A stretch of DNA of 19,680 nt from Stramenopiles sp. TOSAG23-3. Lineage: Eukaryota; Sar. Positions 1-13,300 of this stretch are shown in pieces. The stretch lies in the NCBI GenBank assembly GCA_900128585.1, contig LT642394.1, positions 1 through 19,680 on the forward strand. Direction: 5' to 3'. The translations under genes and the position numbers were made by a program. The notes below the pieces were generated by a model. That model made no database searches and was not told the DNA's origin. It saw only the letters and a program-made list of their open reading frames with translations. Within the stretch, counting starts at the first letter, position 1, and each line of letters starts with the position of its first letter.

Positions 1-110
1 AAGGCTACACGGTCCCAGACGGTAACGTGACGAAGAAAACCCCGATTGGAAATTTGATTGTTCACGAGTACAAAAAACCTTCATCGGTTCAGCCTCTCTT
101 ATTATCATAG
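1..110 (+). CDS. 3' end of an unrecognised protein-coding gene (partial)
   Basis: Reading frame 3 is open from the window edge (first full codon at 3) to a TAG at 108-110, giving 35 residues that begin GYTVPDGNVTKKTPIGNL and end VQPLLLS. The other two plus frames hit stops early. Base composition supports coding: I count about 48% GC over the first 60 bases against about 10% in 121-180, so the drop coincides with this stop. The residues look like an ordinary folded C-terminus with no low complexity, membrane segment or known motif that I recognise. The gene's start and most of its body lie outside the window, so no function can be given. It runs in the same direction as the dynein downstream, about 1.2 kb away. 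Confidence 0.55.
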   Translation, partial: GYTVPDGNVTKKTPIGNLIVHEYKKPSSVQPLLLS

Positions 111-271
111 GATGGAATTTTATTATTTTAACTAAACTCATTTAGTTATTATTATAGTATTTGAATTTATTATAATATAATAATATGATACTTAGAATAC
201 TACAATGTGTAGTAAAATAGCAAAAACAACAAGAACGAGTCAAAGTCAGAAGTTAAAGTGGTGGACGTGAC

Positions 272-283
272 GTGTGTGTGTGT
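272..283. repeat. (GT)6 microsatellite
   Basis: Six uninterrupted GT units lie in the AT-rich spacer. This is a simple-sequence repeat with no assigned role. Confidence 0.8.
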
Positions 284-1021
284 ATTTATTTTTTCTGAGA
301 AACAACGAACAAGAGGCGGAAAATCCCCACTTCTCACAGTAATAATAATACCAAGTAAGGAGCAGCCCAAAGTTGAGTTGGATGGGATGTGCCGAGGGGA
401 TCGGATAAATCACATACTGTCCTGATAAAATATTCAAGCGGATCGGATATAGAAGCAGGCAAGAAAGAAATTTATTTGAGAGCTATTATCCCTACAGGTA
501 CTTCGTACAGTAGTCCTCGTAGTCGTCTATTATTTCATTGTATAGATTCGGTATGTACTTTCAATTCGTTCTTCGGTTTTTTTTTCATATTTATTATTAT
601 TGTTCTTCCTATTTTTTGCATTTTTGAGTACAGCCTTTTGTATTTATAGCTTCACGATAGATGACTGTACGAACGAACTGGCGATAACTGACAAAACTGG
701 AGGGTGCAGCTGATATTAATTAGTAAACGATAGCACACACAGTGTACGTTGATGAAACAGACACATCATACATTATTGTGCGTTACGGTTGAGAATCCCT
801 TTTAAGTTAAATACAAAGCGCACGGCAGAAGCAAAATGGAAACAGAAAAAAAACACTCAATTAGCAAGAAAAACAATGCTCTGTAGTCTTCATGGTTTTC
901 ATACTGCTACTTGTAGTGAAGGTTCAAAAACGTCCCTTTAACAAGATGAGTTCCTGTATTACACCACACAAGGTGTCCGACTGTTTCATCCTACCTGCGT
1001 TAGTGGGGATTAACAGTCGAA

Positions 1022-1042
1022 TATCAAAAATGATTTTTGATA
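1022..1042. repeat. 21-bp near-perfect palindrome upstream of the dynein gene
   Basis: The arm TATCAAAAAT (1022-1031) and its exact reverse complement ATTTTTGATA (1033-1042) are separated by a single G. The dyad centre lies about 310 bp before the dynein start codon. A one-base centre is too tight for an RNA hairpin, so if the site is functional it is more likely bound by a dimeric protein on DNA. AT-rich sequence makes chance palindromes more likely than average, so its regulatory role is only a suggestion. Confidence 0.45.
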
Positions 1043-1341
1043 ACATGCACGTAGCAGCATCACAAGGGGGGATTTTTGAAGAAGAGATTGCAGTCTTCCT
1101 CTTTGCTGTTAAACAATATTATCGTTAGAATTTATAATCCAGAGATACTAGCATTGTCTCTCTCTCGAGTTTAAATATTGTTGATACAGCTATCTGGGAG
1201 AAGGCACACGACAGAGTTGCACAAGCCGTACCGTACTGATGAGCAGGCAATACTCGAAAATACCGAACTCGCGGAGCTATTTGTAAAACGTTGTTACAAT
1301 AGCCTTTATTGAACCGTATCTGCACACCACTCAACTAAAGT

Positions 1342-4300
1342 ATGAGCAAGTGGGCAACAAAAAGAGAAGGCAAGGACGATGCAGGCGGCGGGAAAAGTGG
1401 CTTGTCCAAGTCGCTCAACCTGTCCCTGCTGAAGAAACCTTCGTCTGGTGCTGCTAAATCGACCGTTGATGCATACAAGTGGGACTTGTCATCCCCAGCT
1501 GTATCCAGGATGCCAAAGAGCCCCGAGGAAAGAAGGCGCCGGGCAAAGTATATGGCTATGGCTGATGAAGGGAAGAAGGCTGGCGAAAAAGAAGATCGGA
1601 GCGGCGGTTCCTTAGAGCCCAAAGTCTTTGTCCCGTACGTGACGAGACCAGGGCACACCCCTCGGCGCGTTGCAGTCGAACGGAAGCGCCAATTCTACGC
1701 GTCTCAGGATTTGACTCGTATTTTACAAGACCATGGAGTTACTAGCGAAACGATGGTTCAGACAGGCTTGGATGAAAACGTCCCTATGCAGGACTTGAAC
1801 AACGTTCTGCCGCTTACACTCTTTGACGACGACACCTATGAGCAGTACCAGCCGACCGAGTGGATAATGCTCGGCGCCGGAAACGTGCCCGCAAAGACTA
1901 TGTTCGCGGGGGAATGGGTGGCCTGCACTGTAAAAAGCTACGACGACGCAACCAGTTTGTTTCAAATCGAAATCAACGGGGCGCAAGATAATAGAACGAG
2001 GCTGGAAATTTGTTTCGACGTAGAGGACCCCTTTCAATTTGCCAAGCGCCTCGCAGCCGCGAGTGCCGGGCGCAAGTTAGCGGAAGGCCTGATTCGGTAC
2101 AATTTATACGTCGATTGCATGCCTACAGACGATGTCGCGGATTTGGATTCGGAGCAAGTGAACCGAATCGTAAAGATTGCGCTGCACAGCCGAGCTTTAC
2201 AACAAAGCGAGAATGACACTTCACAGCTTCTCAACGAAATTCACATGGACTACGCAAGGACAATGAACAAGATTGTTTTTGATGCCAATTTAAAGGGGGG
2301 TTCTGAAGCTACCATGATGGGAGACCTGCAGCTCCCAGAACAGCTGCCGGCAAACCCACCGCCGCAGTTTGGATGTCTTCAGCTGCCGGAGTCAAATTTT
2401 TCGCAAAAATTTTCCAGTTTTGCATTTAGCTCGTTTTTAACCAAAGAAGAGGTGATCGATGCCTTGCAAGGGGTTCAGCAGGAGTGCAACGCCATAAAGA
2501 AAGTTAAATTCTTTAACACCACGAACCGAAAGAGTCTGAACCTCGAAGAATTTCAGGTGGCTCAAAGCCAAGCACTCAAGATCAGTGGTCGGAAGATCAA
2601 GGAAGACTGGACGAGTGGGGTTGTGTCCCATATTAGGACAAGCTTGCAGTCTTGCGGCAAGGGGCACTTCAACATTTACGAAAGCAAAAACGACGTGTAC
2701 AAGCACTCGAAGCTTAAGAAGCTGATGCAGCGTGTCAATTTCTTAATGCAAAGCTCCTTGCAGAATGTCGTGCGCGACTCTGTCAAACTATACGGCGATT
2801 TTATAAAATTGGCCATGGATGCAGAGGTGAAGCTTATAGATATCAAAACTGCCGTTAATGATTTTATTCGTGACAGTACTTTGAGCAGCGATGCATGGGA
2901 TGTGGCCAATACACTCGAAGGGTTGAAGCGCCCTCCCGCTCTCTTCTTTTTGGAAGTGCAGCCTACAGCGGAGCCGATTTGCTTGAACCAGGCGGAGGTC
3001 GATGAAGCCGCAGCAGCGATTAAAGCATGGAAGCCTCCCAAGGACGACAAGAACGCGAAATGCCCAATTCAGCGAGTCGCTGCAGAAATGGGGCGGATAT
3101 TCGAATACACCACTCCCCTGGAAAGCTACGGTAAAGTCATAATGGTGGCCCTGGACAACGTGCTGAACGAGATGGGCAAAATTGAACAAACGGAAAAGCT
3201 TCTTATGGACCGTTTGTTTTGGAGCAGCACTCCAACGCTGCAGTCCATCAGCCCGAACGAAGACGAGATTGTTAATTTGCGGAATGAAATTCAGGCGAAA
3301 ATTGACGAGTGCTTGAAGCACCCCATTGCTTACCTCAAATTTCTTAACCACAAAAAGGATTACAGAAAATCGGAGTACATCAAGTTTTTAAACATTGACG
3401 AGGCAGCCATAATGGAGAAAATCACCCCTGAAACCCCAGAAGACATTGACCTTGCAGCGTGCAAGAAAGTAATTGATTACCATACGCTCCAAGCAAATAA
3501 GTACAAAGACAAACTTCCAGATTTTGCTGTTCGCTTGGGTATGTTTACATGCAACCTCGCATCTATCCGAACCACGCTGGTCAAGAAGCACCTTAATATC
3601 GCTGCCCAAGCTACCGCTCTGATTGCCAAATGCAACAAGTCAAATGGAGCAAGCATTGTCAAGAAGTACGAACAAATTCGTAAGCGCTTGCAACAAATTC
3701 CTACCGACGTTGAAGACGTCGCTTCGATGAATGAATTCATCGAAGGAATTTCAGCCGAAATGAACCAGTTTGGTCCCAACCTTGTTGCCATTAACGAAGC
3801 ATGCAGAATTTTGGATGGTTACGGCGTGAAGGACGCCGAGCAGTTTAGCATGAAGTGGAAAATTATAGGTTGGCCAAAGAAAATCTTTATTCAAGTGGAG
3901 TCCACCGAACAGGTCCAGTCTGAGAAGAAAATGGAGTATGCAGCAGAAATGGAAGACGAGCAGGTCATCTTCGAGCAAACACTTATATCATTGGAGCAAG
4001 AGTGCGCACAATTTCAAGGCTATTCTGATGTAGGTCGAGTTCAAATGGTGGCAAAACACGTGAAGAGCTTGGACGAGAAATTAAAAAAAGCAGAAGAAGA
4101 CGCTCGAACGTTTAACTCCAGAGAGATCCTATTTGGTAGAGAACCAACCGAGTACACGAAGGTGAACGAAATCCGAAAAGAATTTACACCGTACCAGGGT
4201 TTGTGGAGCAATGTCTCCGATTGGCTACAATTTCACGAAGGCTGCATGACCGGGCCTTTCGATGAAGTTGACGGAATCAACTTGGAAGATGTTGTCGATC

Positions 4301-7300
4301 GCTACTCCAAGGGAATCAACAAGGCGTATAAAACCTTTGAAAAAGCTGGCAACAAGGCATGCATGGATATTGCGTCTCAGATAAAGTCTCAAATATCGGA
4401 ATTCCAGCCACACACTCCATGGATTATGGCTCTCCGCAACCAAGGAATGCGCGAGAGGCATTGGACAGAACTCAGTGAAAAGATCGGCACAGAAATTAAC
4501 CCAGAAAATGGGGACTTCACAATTCAAAAAGCGTTTGATCTGGAAATTTTCAATCACACGGAAGCCGTCCAAAAGGTCGGGGACAAGGCCGGCAAAGAAA
4601 ACCAAATAGAGGTTAAATTAGACGAAATGGAAGCTGAGTGGGCAGAGATTGACCTTGATGTGGCCGTGTACAGGGAAACTGGAACATGCACACTGCGGGG
4701 GGTTGATGAGTTAATCGCTATCTTGGACGAACAGATAACAATGACCCAGGCGATGATGTTTAGCGCTTTCAAAGGACCTTTCGAAGAGAGGATCGAAGAA
4801 TGGAACGTTAAATTGGCGACCGTTTCTGACGTCTTGGAGGAATGGATCAAAGTCCAGCGAAGTTGGATGTATTTACAGCCTATTTTTGAGAGTGATGACA
4901 TCATGAAACAACTTCCACAGGAGTCGAAGCGATTTATTGCAGTCGATAAAAACTGGCGAGCAACGATGACTAACGCGCAGCGCAATCCAAATGCTCTAAA
5001 ATTTTGCGCCAACGAAAAATTATTGATGATCTTTACTGAATCAAATAAGTTTCTTGACATGGTGCAGAAAGGCTTAAGCGACTATTTGGAGACAAAGCGG
5101 AGCGTATTCGCGCGATTTTACTTCCTTTCAAATGACGAATTGTTGTCCATTTTGTCCGAGACGAAAGATGTCAGCTTAGTTCAACCCCATTTAAAGAAGT
5201 GTTACGAAGGCATTAATAAAGTCGTTTTCGGAGACAACAACATAATAGAGGCACTTGTATCTCGTGAGAAAGAGAAAATGCCATGTGCCACCCCCGTTGA
5301 TCCTAACGGGAAAGGCGTCGAGTTCTGGATGTGCGAATTGGAAGATATGATGAAGATCAGCGTCCGAGAGTCCATTAAGGCGTGCATTGCGGACTATTTG
5401 GAGAAACCTCGTTCAGAGTGGATGCAGGTTTGGCCTGGAATGTGCATTATTAATGGGGGGCAGTTGCACTGGACAACAAACATGGAACGCGAGATTGCAG
5501 CCCATGGCGCGAAAGGTGTCGAAATAGAACTTGCACGAGAAATTCAGCAGCTTGATGACATTATTATTTTAGTACGTGGCGGAAAATTGAGCAAGAATCA
5601 AAAAACCGCCATTGGAGCTTTGACGGTCATGGATGTGCACGCCCGTGATGTAGTCAAAAACATGGTTACACAAAAGGTGAGCTCAAAAAATGACTTTCTT
5701 TGGCTCAGTCAACTTCGATATTATTGGGAAGAAGACGACCAGTTGTTCTGGAGACCATTTGGTACTCACGATAACTTGTGGATCGAAATGGTTGCTTCCA
5801 AAAGATCGTATGGTTACGAGTACCTGGGCAACACGTTTCGTCTTGTCATCACGCCATTGACAGACAAATGCTACTTGACCCTTATGGGAGCACTGCAAAT
5901 GATTTTGGGGGGAGCACCAGCAGGACCCGCCGGCACGGGAAAAACGGAAACGGTAAAGGATTTGGCCAAAGCGTTGGCGAAGCAGTGCGTTGTATTCAAT
6001 TGTGGAGATGGTCTTGATTACTTGGCAATGGCGAAATTTTTCAAAGGTCTTGCAAGTTGTGGCGCATGGGCGTGTTTTGATGAATTCAACCGTATTCACA
6101 TTGAAGTACTTTCCGTTGTTGCACAGCAAATTATTACGTTGCAAAATGCATGTAAACTTGGATTGGAAAGGATTGATTTTGAAGGCTCCAACATTCGTAT
6201 GGACGACGCATTTGCCGTTTATATTACAATGAACCCAGGATATGCCGGTAGGACTGAGCTCCCAGAAAACTTGGCAGCGTGCTTTCGACCGGTGGCTATG
6301 ATGGTTCCTGACTATGCACTAATTGGGGAAATCATGCTTATAGCTTTCGGGTTCTCAAAGGCAAAAGAGTGTGGGGCAAAAATGGTTTCCACTTTCACAC
6401 TTTGCTCCGAGCAGCTTAGTAACCAGTGTCACTATGATTACGGGATGCGTGCGGTAAAGACCGTCATTGTGGCTGCTGGTACATTAAAAGGCCAAGAGCC
6501 CGAAGCTGAGGAGTTACAACTGCTTTTGCGTGCCTTGCAAGACGTCAATCTCCCTAAATTCCTGGCTCAAGATTTACCCCTGTTCGAAGGTATTATTTCT
6601 GATTTGTTTCCTGGTATTGCCAGGCCCGATATAGATTATGGGGCGCTGATGCAGGCTCTGCAAGTATGTACAGAGAGAGCAGGACTGCAAGGTGCGGCCT
6701 TCTTCCTGAGCAAAAATATCCAGCTGTTCGAGACGATCTGTGTAAGGCACGGTCTGATGGTTGTTGGACCAACCGGAGGCGGTAAATCAGAAAACATCGA
6801 TGTTCTATCTGCTGCGTTAACGATGCTTTGCGACTCGGGTGTGGATACAAACCCAACAATGTATCAACATGTTAAGCACTTTAAACTTAACCCCAAAGCC
6901 ATTACAATGAGCCAGTTGTATGGTGCATTTGACCCAAACACCCGTGAATTTATTGACGGCGTCTTGCCTAATTTGTATAGAAATGCGGCTGCTGACACCA
7001 CCATGGACCGAAAATTTGTTCTTTTTGACGGGCCAGTTGATGCTATTTGGATCGAAAATATGAACACTGTGCTCGACGACAACAAAAAGTTATGCCTGAA
7101 CAGTGGAGAAATGCTTGGAATGTCTGACACAATGTCTATGATATTCGAAGTGAACGATTTAAGTGTGGCCAGCCCAGCCACAGTGTCGCGATGTGGTATG
7201 GTTTACATGGAACCAGAATCGTTAACTCTGTCCCCATTGGTATTTTCGTGGATCGAAAGATTGCCGGAACTTTTGCCAGAATCATTAAAGTCTGATCTTC

Positions 7301-10300
7301 TTGTTCTGTTTGATACCTACTTGGAGGCCGGGCTTACATTTATGCGGAGATTTACCAAAGAAAGCGCAGTAACAGTGAACTGTAATATCGCTCAAAGTTT
7401 AATGAGAATTATTGACACTTTCGTACTAAAATTAAACGTCCCAGAGGGATTTGAGCCACCGAAACCAGAGGTTATAAAATCTGTCGCAGACAATATGACG
7501 TCAATCTTTTTGTTTGCGTTGGTTTGGAGCGTCGGGGCCACCACGGATGAAATTGGACGAACGAAATTTAGCAACTTTGTCCGCTCAGAGTGTAGCAACA
7601 ACGGAGTTGCCAACCCGTTCCCCACGGCAGGTCTCGTTTACGATTACTGCATAGATTTGACAACAGGGAAGTGGGTGGAATGGTTAACGACGGTAGAGGA
7701 GCACGAGATCAGTGGCAACCAATCGTTCGCAGAGATGGTTATTCCCACAAAGGACTCAATTCGTAACATCTTCTTGCTTGAGAAGTTTTTAACGCACAGG
7801 TTTCATGTCATGTGCATCGGCCCGACTGGAACAGGAAAAACGATTAACATCGAGTCGTATTTAATGAAAAATATGGCCGATAAATATGTCCCATTGGTGA
7901 CGAGTTTTTCTGCACAGACAAGCGCTGGTGATGCCCAAAAGTTCTTGGACACAAAAATGGAGAAGAGAAAGAAAGGCGTTTACGGACCTTCAGCTGGAAA
8001 GCAGTACATTATATTTGTCGATGACTTCAACATGCCCCAGAGAGAAGAATATGGCGCGCAACCTCCCGTGGAATTGGTTCGGCAAGCTATGGGACAGGTT
8101 GGTTGGTATGACACGGTTACCTTAGATTTCAAGAAAATTATTGATTGTACATATGTGATGGGTATGGGACCCCCAGGAGGAGGCAGAAATCCAATTACAG
8201 AACGTGTGAAGCGCCTCTGCAACATTGTGGGTTACGTAGAAATGGACGAAGCGAGTCAAAAGATCATATTCAACTCCATTTTGGGCCATTTCTTGGCAGA
8301 TTTTGAAAAAGACGTGTCAAAAATGTCCTCAAAACTTGTTGATGCCACGTCAAGCTTTTACAAAAAAGTTTCTAATGATTTATTGCCTACGCCAGTCAAG
8401 CCACATTACACCTTTAATTTGCGTGATTTCGCGAAGGTTATCCAAGGCGTTATGATGGCGCACCCGAAACGTTGTATTTCTGGGACTCATATCGCCCGAG
8501 TTTATGTCCATGAATGCTACCGCGTTTTCCGTGACCGTATGATCAACTACACCGATTCAAATTGGTTGAGGGACCAGGTACAAGCGAACGTCGAGGAAGA
8601 ATTAGGATTCGAATGGGGTAAGTGTGCCCCAGAGAGCGACCGATTATTCTTTGGCAATTTCATGGAGGGGTTGGGCGCAGATCCGAAAATTTACGACGAA
8701 GTGCCTGACCTCGAAAAACTTACCAACGTCATGTACGAGTACTTGTCTGATTATAACGCCGAATCCAAATCTCCGATGAATCTAGTCTTGTTTTTAGATG
8801 CGATCGAGCACGTTTCTCGCATTGCTAGGGTTCTAAGTCAGCCACGTGGTAATTGCTTGCTGTTAGGTGTAGGTGGAAGTGGTCGCCAAAGTCTGACTCG
8901 CTTGGCCACATTTGTGTCAGAATATCAGATATTTCAAGTGGAAATTGCTAAGGGTTACGGCCAAAACGAGTGGCGCGAAGATCTTAAGCAGTGCTTAATG
9001 GTAGCGGGGTTACAAAACAAACCGATTACGTTTCTGTTCAGTGACGTACAAATTGTGTTCGAATCCATGGTAGAAGACATCAACAACATTTTAAATAGTG
9101 GTGACATTCCAGGCATTTATGCAGGCGAGGAAGAAGACCAAATCATGAACGCGTGCCGAAGCGAATGTCAGAAAAAGCGAATAGCAGCAACAAAAATTAA
9201 TATATTTGCCCAGTACCTGCTTCGCGTTCGCAAAAACATTCACGTGTGCCTGTGCATGAGTCCTATAGGGGAGGCTTTCCGAACACGATTACGTATGTTT
9301 CCCTCTCTGGTAAATTGCTGTACCATCGATTGGTTCATGCCATGGCCCGAGGAAGCACTTCGCTCTGTAGCAATGGACAAAATGACTGTAAAAGATATGG
9401 GCCTCGGAGACCATTTAAGCAGTGTCGTTGATATGTTTAAAGTTGTGCACCAAGTAGTCGAGCAACGGAGTGCAGATTTCTTGAACATGTTGGGGCGTCG
9501 AAATTATGTCACCCCGACAAGCTACTTGGAACTGCTGTCCACGTATATCGGGACGTTGGGTGTACAAAGAAAGCGAGTTGCAGGCCTCCGCGACCGTCTT
9601 GGCAATGGTGTGGAGAAAATTAGTTCTACCAAAGTGCAAGTAGCTGCAATGCAGGAACAGCTGACCGCTCTCCAGCCGGTTCTAAAAGTGACACAAGGAG
9701 AAGTCGACGAGATGATGGTCCAGATTAGCGCTGATAAGGAAGCTGCAGGCAAGACTCGGATCACTGTAGAAGCGCAAGCTGAAGCAGCTGAAAAAAAAGA
9801 GAAAGAGTGCAAGACTATGGCTGCAGATGCACAGCGCGATTTAGACGAAGCGTTGCCCGCCCTCGATGAAGCTGTAAAGTGCTTAAATGCACTGAAGAAA
9901 GCCGATATTGACGAGGTAAAATCACTGGCAAAACCACCTAAGGGAGTAATTTTGACTGCGGAAGCAACATGTGTAATGTTTGAAGTGAAGCCGAATCGAG
10001 TGAAGGACCCCGAAGGGGGCACAAGGAAGGTCAATGACTACTGGGGCCCAGCTAAAGAGCACCTGTTTAAAAATCCAAAACAATTCATCGAGCGACTAAT
10101 TCATTTTGACAAAGATAATATCCCTGAGAAAGTCATCGAGAAAATAGACCCGTACATTGTAAACCCAAACTTTACCCCAGCTGAGGTAAAGAGGGCATCG
10201 AAAGCATGCACGGCAATTTGTATGTGGTGTCGGGCAATGCACAAATATTACCATGTCGCCCGCTCAGTAGAGCCAAAGCGACTTGCATTAGCTTCTGCAA

Positions 10301-13300
10301 CAGAGGAACTTAACAAAACCATGGCCCTCCTAGCAGAGGCACAAGCCACGCTTGCAGCGGTAATGGCTCGCCTAGACAAACTCGAGGCCGACTATGCTGC
10401 GGTAGTCCAGAAAAAGGATGACTTAGCAAATGAGGTTGAAACCTGTCAGATTCGATTGGCGAGTGCAATGAAATTAATTTCAGGGCTTGGGGGAGAAGAA
10501 GTTCGTTGGCGCGAGAATGTCGTCAAGTTATCGCAGGATTTCATCAATCTAGATGGAGATATTATCATTGCCTCGGGTGCAATTGCGTACTTGGGTGCTT
10601 TTACCGCAGACTACCGAGAATCCATCCAGAATCTATGGATAGAGAAGATTTTGGAGGAAAAAATACCGTGCACAGAAGGAACGAGCCTGGTGCACACATT
10701 GTCTGTTCCAACAACAATACGGCAGTGGAATATTTGGGGCTTGCCCACAGACAACTTGTCGACAGAGAATGGTATAGTAATGTCCATGGCTCGGCGCTGG
10801 CCGTTGTGCATTGACCCCCAGGGACAAGCAAACAGATACATAAAAACAATGGGAAAAGATCTCGCAGAAAATGGAATGGAAGCTGTTAAGTTGACGGACA
10901 AAAATTTTCTTCGTTCTCTTGAGAATGGTGTACGATTCGGGCGATGGGTTCTACTCGAAAATATATTTGAAGTTCTTGATGCTGCACTTGAGCCAATTCT
11001 TCAGCGTAACGTCTTCAAACAGGGCGGACAAGATATGATGCGCATTGGAGACAATAACGTTCCGTACAACGACTCCTTTCGATTCTTCATTACAACGAAG
11101 CTCCCCAATCCTCACTACACACCAGAGACTTGTGTCAAAGTAACAGTATTAAATTTTGCGATTACACCTCGAGGTTTGCAAGAACAGTTGCTAGGCGTTG
11201 CCATTGCCGAGGAACTTCCAGAAATCCAAGAGCAAAAGGAATTGCTTGTTGTAAACAACGCCAAAATGAACAAACAGTTGGACGATATTGAAGATCGAAT
11301 ATTGTTTCTATTGGAGAACTGTAAAGGCAATATCTTGGATGATGTTGAAATTATCGAGACACTTGACCAGGCCAAAATTACTTCCAATGAAATTGCGGAA
11401 AAGATGAAAGCGGCAGCAATTACAGAGAAAGAAATTGATGAGCAACGCTCAAACTACAAGCCTTTGGCCGACCATGCATCTGTACTGTTTTTCACTTTGT
11501 CAAAAATGGCGACTATCGATCCTATGTACCAGTACTCCCTGCAGTGGTTCACTGCTTTGTTTATCAGAAGTACACAAGAGGCTGACATGGCCGACGATCA
11601 GGCCACACGAATAAATATCCTGAAGGAATATTTCACGTACTTGCTTTATGATCAAGTATGCAGGTCTCTGTTTGAAGAGCACAAGCTGCTTTTCTCGTTT
11701 TTAGTAACCATAGCATTGCAAGAATTCCAGGGAAAGGTGGAGTCTGCGGAGTGGAGGTTTTTAATTACAGGACAGTCCCTTGAACCTAGCGACGTTCCAA
11801 ACCCAGACCCATCGTGGATCATTAAAAGGATGTGGACAGAAGTTACTTGTTTGTCTGGTGTTGGGTGCTGGAAAGGGTTTGCTGAAGATTTTCTGAATCA
11901 CGTGAAAGAGTGGAAATCCTACTTCGACAGCCCGGTTCCTCATACATTGAAATTTCCAGGTGAGTGGGATACAAAATTAAACCAGTTGCAAAAACTGGGA
12001 GTTTTGAGAACATTGAGACCTGACAAAGTCATTCTTGGAATTCAAGATTACATCGCGGCCACAATGGGGCAAAGGTACATCGAGCCGCCTCCTTTTGATC
12101 TCCCCTTGTCGTTTGTGTCGTCGTCTATCACTGCCCCGATGGTGTTTATTCTTTCAGTTGGAACGGATCCCATGAAAGTATTCTTGGAGTTTGCGGCAGA
12201 AAAGAAAATGTCGAAAAAATATTCCGCGCTATCACTGGGACAAGGCCAGGGACCGAAGGCTGAAAAGATGATGGAAAATGCACAAAACAAAGGAGAATGG
12301 ACCCTCTTACAGAATGCCCACTTGTGCATCAGTTGGCTGCCGACCCTTGAACAATTGTGCGAGGACATGGACCCGGAAAAAGTGCACAAAGATTACCGTC
12401 TGTGGCTAACAAGTATGCCGACACCGTCGTTCCCTGTGAGTATATTGCAAAATGGTGTAAAGATGACAAATGAACCACCGAAAGGCCTAAGGGCCAACAT
12501 GAATCAAACGTACTATAAACTCGACGAAGAGAAATTGAATCTCACGGATAAACCAACCAAGTACAAGAAATTATTGTTTGGTCTATCGTTTTTTCACGCC
12601 CTTGTTATCGAAAGGAAGAAGTTTGGACCGCTGGGGTGGAATATTCCTTACGCTTTCAATGAAACTGATTTGGATATTTGTACCAGTCAGCTTCAAGTTT
12701 ATTTAGAAATGTACGAAGAAGTGCAGTTTAGTGTACTTGATTTGCTTGCTGGTTTTATTAATTACGGTGGGCGTGTAACAGATGACAAAGATTTACGAAC
12801 TATTGAAGTTATCATGAGACAGTTTTACAATCCGAAGATCCTCACCGACGACTACAAATTCTCTGAAAGTGGATTGTACTACTCGTTTAAATTCGACCCT
12901 GACGACGCATACAACAGTTACGTCGAATACATTCGTTCTCTTCCAATTAATCCAGAGCCAGAGGCATTTGGGATGCACGACAACGCGAATATAACATGTG
13001 ACCAAAATGAATTGTACACGATGCTAAAAACTATTGTAAGTCTCGGAGGATCCGGTGGGGGAGGCGGAGGGGCCTCTAGAGAGGAGATAACAATTGCAGC
13101 AGCCGCAGAGATGGCTGAGAAACTTCCAGAAGTGATGGACGAAGAAGCCACCGCGATGGCATTCCCCGTTGATTACAATGAGAGCATGAACACTCTCTTG
13201 TGCCAGGAACAAGTGAAGTTCAATAAGCTTCTTCGCGTTATGAAGCACACATTGTTCAATGTGCAACGTGCGTTGAAGGGCTTGCTGGTAATGTCTAGTG

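Larger units (their letters stand above)
111..1341. other. AT-rich intergenic region, presumed dynein 5' flank
   Basis: This stretch of about 1.2 kb lies between the stop of the upstream gene and the dynein start. The first part (111-230) is extremely AT-rich and probably carries the 3' UTR of the upstream gene. The rest is less AT-biased towards the dynein start and should hold the dynein promoter and 5' UTR. It contains short open frames (for example 389-649 and 892-1128), but none shows a recognisable protein. The frame at 389-649 ends in a run of Phe/Ile/Leu that comes simply from T-rich DNA. No tRNA, rRNA or mobile element is evident. The identifiable structures, a GT microsatellite and a palindrome, are listed separately. 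No TATA box can be assigned with confidence. Confidence 0.6.

Noticed and set aside
389-649. 86-codon open frame in the dynein upstream spacer
   Set aside because: No recognisable motif. The C-terminal hydrophobic run comes from T-rich DNA, and the composition does not resemble the real genes here.
916-930. GGTTCAAAAAC resembling an internal tRNA B box
   Set aside because: The flanks do not form a T-arm stem and no A box or acceptor stem can be built around it.
892-1128. 78-codon open frame ending about 210 bp before the dynein
   Set aside because: No family resemblance and no supporting context. A frame this short is expected by chance in a 1.2-kb spacer, and it overlaps the palindrome.
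8866-8892. AAA4 P-loop has Arg in place of the Walker A Lys (GVGGSGRQS)
   Set aside because: This is the normal state for AAA4 in many axonemal dyneins and not a sign of a damaged motor.
13048-13080. GGATCC, Gly-Ser-rich codons and TCTAGA close together, resembling a cloning linker in the dynein
   Set aside because: A Gly/Ser-rich loop before the SREE segment is usual at this place in axonemal dyneins, the reading frame and flanking homology continue smoothly, and six-base sites occur by chance.
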